In this document: piece by piece, positions 55,508 to 60,353 of the stretch | Layout: each line of letters starts with the position of its first letter | Numbering within the stretch: the stretch's first letter is position 1 | Source of the DNA: Bifidobacteriaceae bacterium | Lineage (GTDB): Bacteria > Actinomycetota > Actinomycetes > Actinomycetales > WQXJ01 | NCBI GenBank assembly: GCA_031272885.1 | Contig: JAISSX010000052.1 | Coordinates: 1 to 60,353 of the forward strand | Length of the DNA: 60,353 nucleotides | Direction: 5' to 3' | Program-made: the position numbers and the translations under genes | The notes under the pieces: model-generated | The model's database searches: none | What the model saw: the letters and a program-made list of their open reading frames with translations, nothing else | Told to the model about the DNA's origin: nothing

Positions 55508-55684
55508 TCAAGAGCCGACGGCGGCCAGGCGGCAGTTTGTGGGGCGGCCCAGGCCCAGCCAGGCCACTAGCCTGGCCCAGCGGCCGCGGCGTTGACGCGG
55601 CACCAATGGTTCCAAGATGTCCGCCCAGACGGGCATCGGCTCGTCGGCGTGTAGGTCAAGGTACAGGTGAGTGGTGGTGTTCAC
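55508..55684 (-). CDS. Hypothetical small protein
   Basis: A 58-codon frame starting GTG and ending TGA, with a strong AGGAGA site four bases upstream of the start. The protein begins VNTTTHLYLDLHADE and is rich in Arg, Trp and Leu, with a QRRGRWARLVAWLGL region that could be amphipathic. Third positions are mostly G or C, consistent with coding. No family is recognised. A second, poorer frame to the right (start near 55962) reads a similar HIYM...QRRGRW segment, so a duplicated small ORF is possible. It is head-to-tail on the opposite strand to mntH, 18 bp from its stop. Confidence 0.4.
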   Translation of the reverse strand: MNTTTHLYLDLHADEPMPVWADILEPLVPRQRRGRWARLVAWLGLGRPTNCRLAAVGS

Positions 55685-55768
55685 GGGGTCTCCTCTGGCG
55701 CACCTTCGTTGGGTCGGTCTTGGGCGAAGCCGCGCGCCTGGTACCCCTGGGCGGATAGCCGAGCGCTA

Positions 55769-55816
55769 GGAGTTGATTCGTGTCTCCCTAGGGCTGCAGA
55801 GACGTGAATCAACTCC
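55769..55816. repeat. 48-nt inverted repeat, arm shared with ABC-F hairpin
   Basis: GGAGTTGATTCGTGTCTC (55769-55786) and GAGACGTGAATCAACTCC (55799-55816) form an 18-bp stem with two mismatches and a 12-nt loop. The right arm closely resembles that of the hairpin at 36242-36261. It lies among small frames between mntH and the dehydrogenase gene; no T tract, so a terminator role is unsure. Confidence 0.7.
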
Positions 55817-56034
55817 CTGCGACGCGGCCGAGGCCCGGGGTGTGAAGAAAGGAGAGAAAGCAGATCTCCGGGCCAGCGGCCGCGCCGTTGGGTAGCATCC
55901 TGGCACGGCAAGATGATGGCCCGGCCGGCAGGGTTCATATAAATGTGCAGGTCAGGTGCCATTTCGGGCGAATCGCTGTGACTGTCCTCACCCGGTGTGG
56001 TTTGTGCCACACCTAGGCGCGGTGCGGCGTGTCG
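55817..56034. other. Spacer between mntH region and dehydrogenase gene
   Basis: No gene is convincing here. A minus-strand frame runs through but contains the palindrome and a low-complexity tail, and the only good small gene candidate is at 55508-55684. A CGGCCGC-rich patch lies near 55880. Confidence 0.5.
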
Positions 56035-56979
56035 TCAGCGCTGCGGGGCCCGCACCATGTTGCTGGGCCGCTCGCCGCGGGCGTAGGCCGCCAGTTGGTC
56101 GATGCCAAGCCGGAAGGCCCGCTCCATGAAGCCCCGCACCTCGCCGCCGATGTGCGGTGTCACCAGCACCCCCGGACAGGTCCACAGGGGGTGCCCGGGC
56201 GGCAGCGGTTCCGGATCGGCCACGTCCAGGGCCGCCTTCAGCCGGCCGGCCCGGCATTCCGCCATCAGTGCGTCTTGGTCCACGATGCCGCCCCTGGCCA
56301 CGTTGACCAGCAGGGCGCCATCGTCCATCGCCGCCAAGAAGGCCTTGTCCACCAGGCCGGCCGTCTGTGGGGTCAGGGGCACCATGATCACCACGGCCTG
56401 TTTGCCGGACAGGTGCTCCTTCAATTGGCTGATGGCGATTGTGTCGCCCCTTGCCGTACGGCCGCTCAGGGTGGCCGTGGCGCCACAGGCTTCCACCCGA
56501 ACCTTGAACTGTTGGGCCAGGTCACCAGCGCCGATCACCAGGATTTCCGAACCGTAGAGCGAGCGGCCCACCGTGGGCTCCCAGACCGCCCGCTGAGCCG
56601 AACGGACCGCGTCATCCAAGCGCCGGAACGAGGTCAACACCAGGCCCAATGCCAGTTCCGCCGCCACCATGCCGTTGGAGCCCCGGCCGGAGCCATAGCC
56701 CACCCGGGCCGGCAGGCCGACCAGGTGGTCGGTACCCGAACTGACCGCCTGGACGTATTCCAGGTGTGGCGCCAGGGCGGCATATTCCTCCAGTTCCGCG
56801 GCCGTGCGCGGCGTCGACAGCATCAGACGGGCGCGGGCGACATCGGGCGGCGGCGGGCCCTCGTGCCGGTAGAAGACCGGCTCCAGGCCGGGGTGCTCCA
56901 GCGCCATCTCGGCCGCCCGGCGGCTGGGTACCAGCACCGGCCAAGTCTGGGGTGGCGCGGTTGGGTCCTCGTGATTCAC
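56035..56979 (-). CDS. D-isomer-specific 2-hydroxyacid dehydrogenase
   Basis: 314 residues. The N-terminal catalytic and central NAD-binding parts are visible: the Rossmann loop is VIGAGDLAQQF (GxGDLA variant), and the active-site residues are Arg in NVARGGIVD, Glu in DVADPEPLPPGHPLW and His in PHIGGEVRG. The family includes D-lactate, glycerate and phosphoglycerate dehydrogenases. The TVGRSLYGSEI strand precedes the Rossmann loop. Start GTG at 56979; the upstream spacer lacks a clear ribosome site. Substrate unknown. Divergent from the UroD-like gene, 266 bp away. Confidence 0.92.
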   Translation of the reverse strand: MNHEDPTAPPQTWPVLVPSRRAAEMALEHPGLEPVFYRHEGPPPPDVARARLMLSTPRTAAELEEYAALAPHLEYVQAVSSGTDHLVGLPARVGYGSGRGSNGMVAAELALGLVLTSFRRLDDAVRSAQRAVWEPTVGRSLYGSEILVIGAGDLAQQFKVRVEACGATATLSGRTARGDTIAISQLKEHLSGKQAVVIMVPLTPQTAGLVDKAFLAAMDDGALLVNVARGGIVDQDALMAECRAGRLKAALDVADPEPLPPGHPLWTCPGVLVTPHIGGEVRGFMERAFRLGIDQLAAYARGERPSNMVRAPQR

Positions 56980-57245
56980 CAGGTCAGCTTGCTACATCCG
57001 CCCCGCCCTTGTCGAAACCCCCCCGCCACAAGCGGGCATGGAGTGCTACGCCACCTCGCCTATCGCCTCAAGGTCTTCCAGGGTCGTGACCTTGGCAAAC
57101 TCGCCGCGATCGGCCTGGGCGACCGACGAGTTCTTGGATGCGGCGACAGACCTGGTGATGGTGTGATGCCGGTGACCAGTTCGGGGCACGGCTGGGCCTA
57201 CACTGGGAAACCGCGTTTGATGGGGAACGACATTCAAGGGGAATC
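56980..57245. other. Divergent spacer
   Basis: No gene supported. It separates the dehydrogenase (minus) and UroD-like gene (plus), so both promoters should be here. An AAGGGG ribosome site lies at the right end. A minus-strand frame ending near 57046 has an antitoxin-like acidic tail but no other support. Confidence 0.4.
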
Positions 57246-58493
57246 ATGGGGTTGGCGGCGGATCGCACCGTGTTACGGGAGTTGGCAGCGAAACTGGCCG
57301 AGGTGGCGGCGTTGCCCATCCAGCAGGAGACCAAGCGCCTGTGGCAGTTGCACAATGATCTGGCCGGGGAACGGCCGATGGTCACCATAGACCAGATCTG
57401 CTGGAACGAGTTCGACGACGATGCGTTGGCGCCGCGCTGCGAGGATCCGGAGTGCCGCGGCTATGAGGAACTCCTGCGCCGCACCCTGTACCAGTGGGAG
57501 CATTTCCGCGGCGACCAGGTAGTGGAAGGGTTCATCCAGGTTGACAGGGCGATTCGCGGGGTACCAGCGGGGGGCGATTTCTTCGGGGTCCGTGTTTCCG
57601 AGGACATCCAGACCACCGAGGCGGCCAACACGGTGGTGTCGCACGGCTACCACAACCAGTTCCAAACCCTGGAGGATGTGGAGAAGCTGCAAATCCCGCA
57701 GGTGAGCGAGGATGTAGCCGAGACACAGCGCCGGGCGGAGAAGGCCGAATGGATCTTCGAGGGGGTGTTGCCGGTGCGGGTGGCCGGCTGGGGCGCCGAC
57801 CCGTACGTCTCCTGTTGGGATCCGATTGCGACTCTGATGTCGGTGGAGGGGATCCTCTACGGGGTGATCGACACTCCGGAGGTGTTGCACGCCGTGGTTG
57901 GCAAGGTGGTGGAGTGCTATCTGGCAATGCTGGACCAGTTGGAGGCCCAGGGTTTGCTGTATCAGTGGCCGCAGGCGACGGTGCACTGCACCGGCGCTTG
58001 GACGTCCGAGTTGTCCGCCCCGGCGAAGTCCACCAAGGACCTGTGGATGTACGGTTTGGCGCAGACGTTGACGACGGTGTCCCCGGCCATGTTCGAAGAG
58101 TACGAAATCGACTACATGATGCCGTTGTTCGAGCGTTTCGGCCTGGTGTATTACGGCTGCTGCGATCCGTTGCACGACCGCATGGAGCAGGTGCTGCGGA
58201 TCCCGAACCTGCGGAAGGTCTCCTGTTCTCCCTGGGCCGATCCGTCCAAGATGGCTGCGGCGATGGGCGACCGCTACGTGCTGTCCCGAAAGCCGAATCC
58301 GGCGTTCCTGGCCACCCCCAGCTTCGACGTCGAAGCAGTACGCGCCGATCTGCAGGCGACACTGGCCGCGGCGAAGCCGCACGGCACCCCGGTGGAGTTC
58401 GCTTTCAAGGACATTTCCACCTTCACCCACGACCCGTCCCGCCTGGTGGCCGAAGCCGAAGTGGCCATGGAGGTGGCCCAGGCCGGCTACTAG
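57246..58493 (+). CDS. Uroporphyrinogen decarboxylase (UroD)-family protein
   Basis: 415 residues. The UroD fold is also used by corrinoid- and cobalamin-dependent methyltransferases. Characteristic parts are VTIDQICWNEF near the N-terminus, FGLVYYGCCDPLHDR and ISTFTHDPSRLVAEAEVAMEVA at the end; SPWADPSKMAAAMGDRYVLSRKPNPAF is split into parts of the UroD-like family. A UroD enzyme for heme would lie with other hem genes and begin differently; this one is longer and isolated. It may be a methyltransferase-like or sensor protein. ATG with AAGGGG upstream. No corrinoid protein gene nearby. Cytosolic. Confidence 0.8.
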   Translation: MGLAADRTVLRELAAKLAEVAALPIQQETKRLWQLHNDLAGERPMVTIDQICWNEFDDDALAPRCEDPECRGYEELLRRTLYQWEHFRGDQVVEGFIQVDRAIRGVPAGGDFFGVRVSEDIQTTEAANTVVSHGYHNQFQTLEDVEKLQIPQVSEDVAETQRRAEKAEWIFEGVLPVRVAGWGADPYVSCWDPIATLMSVEGILYGVIDTPEVLHAVVGKVVECYLAMLDQLEAQGLLYQWPQATVHCTGAWTSELSAPAKSTKDLWMYGLAQTLTTVSPAMFEEYEIDYMMPLFERFGLVYYGCCDPLHDRMEQVLRIPNLRKVSCSPWADPSKMAAAMGDRYVLSRKPNPAFLATPSFDVEAVRADLQATLAAAKPHGTPVEFAFKDISTFTHDPSRLVAEAEVAMEVAQAGY

Positions 58494-58503
58494 GATCACG
58501 CCA

Positions 58504-58977
58504 CTAGGTCAGGGCTGGGGCCACCACCCCGGCGGGGGCCAGCCAGGGGGCCAGGGCCGGGATGTTGCGCAGCAGCCAGTAGGCCATGACCAGGGTGAGC
58601 ACCGTCCAGATGACCCAGGCGGGGGCCAGCCAGCGGCGCGGCGGGCCGAGGTCGAGGCTGGACCAGAGCCAGCGGCCCCAGGCCCACACTACGTAGGGCA
58701 GGGCGACCAACAGGGCTGGGTTCATTTGGGCGGCGCCGGCGAAGTCAAGCCGGGTCAGGGCGTGCAAGGCGCGCAGCGAGCCGCAGCCCGGACAGTACAA
58801 CCCCGTCAGCCACAAGGAAGGACAAGTCGGATAGTGGCCCGGCTCGTTGGGATCGACCGCGGCCAACAGCGCCAGACCGGTGGCGGCCAACAGGCCGACG
58901 GCGGCCGGGGCGGCCCAGCGCGGCCACCGGGCCGCGATTGCCTGGACGGGCCTGGATGTTGCGACTGTGCCCAGCAT
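58504..58977 (-). CDS. DUF2752 membrane protein
   Basis: About 157 residues. The diagnostic block is CPSLWLTGLYCPGCGSLRALHAL, with paired cysteines before a helix, plus three or four hydrophobic helices. DUF2752 proteins are found in actinobacteria, often beside CD225 proteins, as here. The ATG at 58977 is assumed; the frame continues upstream to about 59220, but that part is low-complexity. Function unknown; the Cys pair suggests metal or redox binding (speculation). Membrane protein, last gene before the CD225 gene upstream on the same strand. Confidence 0.85.
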   Translation of the reverse strand: MLGTVATSRPVQAIAARWPRWAAPAAVGLLAATGLALLAAVDPNEPGHYPTCPSLWLTGLYCPGCGSLRALHALTRLDFAGAAQMNPALLVALPYVVWAWGRWLWSSLDLGPPRRWLAPAWVIWTVLTLVMAYWLLRNIPALAPWLAPAGVVAPALT

Positions 58978-59129
58978 GACGCGGGAATTAGGACGCGGGA
59001 CGGAGCAGGGGCCTGGCCAGCGCGTGGCCGCCGGGGTCTGGGACGGGCCGGCGGGCAGGCCGCCAGCGGCGTCTGAACCGGCTGGTCCAGCCGCCACTCG
59101 GGCTGCTGCCTGCTTGATGGCCGACTGCC

Positions 59130-59456
59130 TTAGGACGTCCAGAACCCGAAGTTGAGGATGCCAGCGACGATCAAGATGCCGTACAAGACGCCGACGACAA
59201 AGCCCGCGATGGCGCTCCACATGGCGAACTGCTTGGCCTTGTTCGACGACTCAAGGGCGCCTTGATAGTCGCCCATCGCCCACTTCGAGTTGACCTGCGC
59301 GGCGAACACGATCGAGGCCACGCCCAGCGGCAGGCAGCAGAACAAGGTCGTCAAGATGGCAAACACCAGGTAGTTGCTGGGCGGCGGGGTGGCGGGCTGG
59401 CCGGAGGGGAAGCCGGCGGGCGGCGGGGCGGCGGGCGGGTACTGGTCGTATGACAT
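59130..59456 (-). CDS. CD225/dispanin family membrane protein
   Basis: 108 residues. A short Pro-rich N-terminus (1-27) is followed by two helices: LVFAILTTLFCCLPLGVAS and a second near the C-terminus, with AAQVNSKWAMGDYQGA between them, the CD225 signature. Bacterial members are of unknown function. The ATG at 59456 has AAGGAG upstream. Its partner, DUF2752, is about 150 bp downstream on the same strand; the pairing is common in actinobacteria. Confidence 0.92.
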   Translation of the reverse strand: MSYDQYPPAAPPPAGFPSGQPATPPPSNYLVFAILTTLFCCLPLGVASIVFAAQVNSKWAMGDYQGALESSNKAKQFAMWSAIAGFVVGVLYGILIVAGILNFGFWTS

Positions 59457-59668
59457 GGTGGCTCCTTGTGTCGGCCCGCGGGGCGCGCCGGTTGTCTTTC
59501 GATCTGCCTTTGGCGCACTGTGGATTTGGTCACAGCGCAGGCAATACGATATCTGCCTTCACCAGCCCTCTACAATCGCCGGCCCGGGCGCGGCAGACGC
59601 GGTCGATGCCGTGACCTCGGGTTTCGCACTCGGCTCGGCACCCGGAGGAAGGGGCCGGACGATCCAAG

Positions 59669-59974
59669 TCACCAGAACCTGTTCACGAACTCCTCTAACC
59701 ACTGTAATTCGTCGATGTCATCCCAGTTCTCCAGCAGACGACCGATCTCGGCCTTCATCGCCTCGTACTGAGCCTCGGCTTCACCCAAGGTGCTGTGGAA
59801 GGTGGTGTGGGCCATCATTCCGTACACGCCACAAGTGATGGAGAATGGCGCGGTCCTCCCGTCGCGTTCCAGTGTGATCCTGCCACCTTCGGTGTGCTCC
59901 TCGTCGGCGATGATCGTGCCATCTTCGCTGCCGGTCGTCCCGATGGTTGCACCGCCGCCACAGTCAACCCACAT
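59669..59974 (-). CDS. Hypothetical small protein
   Basis: About 101 residues. The N-terminal half is a beta-like segment (GRITLERDGRTAPFSITCGVYG), the rest helical (EAEAQYEAMKAEIGRLLENW) with an acidic end. The sequence is balanced and well coded, so I think it is real, but I recognise no family. The ATG at 59974 follows a weak GAAG site; the frame continues upstream to 60052 without reason. Spacer of 212 bp separates it from the CD225 gene. Confidence 0.65.
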   Translation of the reverse strand: MWVDCGGGATIGTTGSEDGTIIADEEHTEGGRITLERDGRTAPFSITCGVYGMMAHTTFHSTLGEAEAQYEAMKAEIGRLLENWDDIDELQWLEEFVNRFW

Positions 59975-60264
59975 GACTTCACAGTACTGGCGGTCACAAG
60001 TTTGCCTGTCAGCCCCCGGCCCGCGGGCGGCGGTCAAGCACCGGAACCGCAAGGCGGCCGAGGATGCGGAGCAAGGGCTAAGCCCGGCGCGGGCCGCTTG
60101 AATGCCCCGCCAGGGCGTCTACGTTGGCGACAAAGACGGCCAATGCCAACTCTTCGTTGACCAACAGAGCGATTTGACTTGCATTTTCGGGCCCAGAACC
60201 AACCCGATTGACCGAGGGAACGGCTTCTGTTGCACACCCCGCTGAGCTGGAGGAAGCTTGGGGG
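59975..60264. other. Spacer, no gene seen
   Basis: Just under 300 bp between the hypothetical gene (minus) and the truncated gene (plus). No convincing frame or structure; promoters for both should be here. Confidence 0.4.
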
Positions 60265-60353
60265 ATGGAGCCTACCCCAGCTGCCGTCCTGGCAAACCTG
60301 CACGCCCTGCTGCCTGGCTCAGATCTGGCCGGCGAGACACTGACCCTGCCGGA
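60265..60353 (+). CDS. Start of a truncated gene, product unknown
   Basis: An ATG preceded by GGAGGAAGCTTGGGGG opens a frame of at least 29 codons that runs off the window end, beginning MEPTPAAVLANLHALLPGSD. The start is helical and fairly hydrophobic, and no family can be assigned. A good ribosome site supports it, but the fragment is too short for certainty. Confidence 0.5.
   Translation, partial: MEPTPAAVLANLHALLPGSDLAGETLTLP

Noticed and set aside
55685-56010. Larger minus-strand gene between mntH and the dehydrogenase
   Set aside because: The frame crosses a palindrome, has low-complexity composition and no ribosome site at its start.
57046-57237. Antitoxin-like C-terminus on the minus strand
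   Set aside because: The end (ADRGEFAKVTTLEDLEAIGE) looks like an antitoxin tail, but there is no proper start, DNA-binding domain or toxin partner.

Overview
The window is a gene-dense stretch of a high-G+C (about two thirds by eye) actinobacterial chromosome. The backbone follows an order I know from actinobacteria: ppx/gppA, DUF501, ftsB/divIC, eno, then mazG, a SurA-like lipoprotein, mfd, pth, rplY, prs, glmU, tRNA-Gln, an ABC-F protein, ispE, rsmA, an rpfB-like gene, tatD, metG, rsmI and a protein O-mannosyltransferase. Codon use, ATGA/GTGA gene overlaps, a DUF2752 gene beside a CD225 gene, and the Rpf-like protein agree with this. I cannot fix the family; it is not mycobacterial in layout.

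Region by region. 1-5.6 kb: a tRNA with anticodon UAA, sharing its 3' end with a perfect 62-bp palindrome, then ppx, DUF501, ftsB, enolase and phosphoglucomutase/phosphomannomutase (all minus). 5.6-9.3 kb: cytidine deaminase, a nucleoside-binding lipoprotein without its permeases, and a fused anthranilate synthase (TrpEG) behind a complete Trp-codon attenuator. 9.3-10.8 kb: repeat island and a YbaK-type deacylase. 10.8-17.9 kb: secreted phosphoesterase with BACON-like repeats, PntAB transhydrogenase, MazG and a lipoprotein. 18-22.9 kb: mfd, pth, rplY. 23.2-29.4 kb (plus strand): PIN-domain remnant, MacAB-type exporter with a glycine-rich partner, and a HAD-type phosphatase lipoprotein. 29.5-34.8 kb: prs, glmU, tRNA-Gln, GH1 beta-glucosidase and a divergent LacI regulator with an operator between them. 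34.8-39.3 kb: TetR, MarR, ABC-F, AzlCD. 39.3-47.1 kb: ispE, rsmA, rpfB-like, tatD, ApbE-like, metG. 47.2-60.35 kb: nicotinamidase-like protein, large secreted PL8 polysaccharide lyase, rsmI, O-mannosyltransferase, Mn transporter, 2-hydroxyacid dehydrogenase, UroD-like protein, DUF2752/CD225 pair, a hypothetical and the start of a truncated gene.

The most interesting non-gene signals are: the trp attenuator; an 11-bp motif (GCCCGATGGCG) found 15 times in genes and spacers, far above chance; a repeat element absorbed in frame into the ABC-F gene; a long hairpin whose right arm contains that ABC-F gene's start codon; and the palindrome fused to the tRNA. I found no CRISPR array, phage, intact transposase or recognisable defence island.
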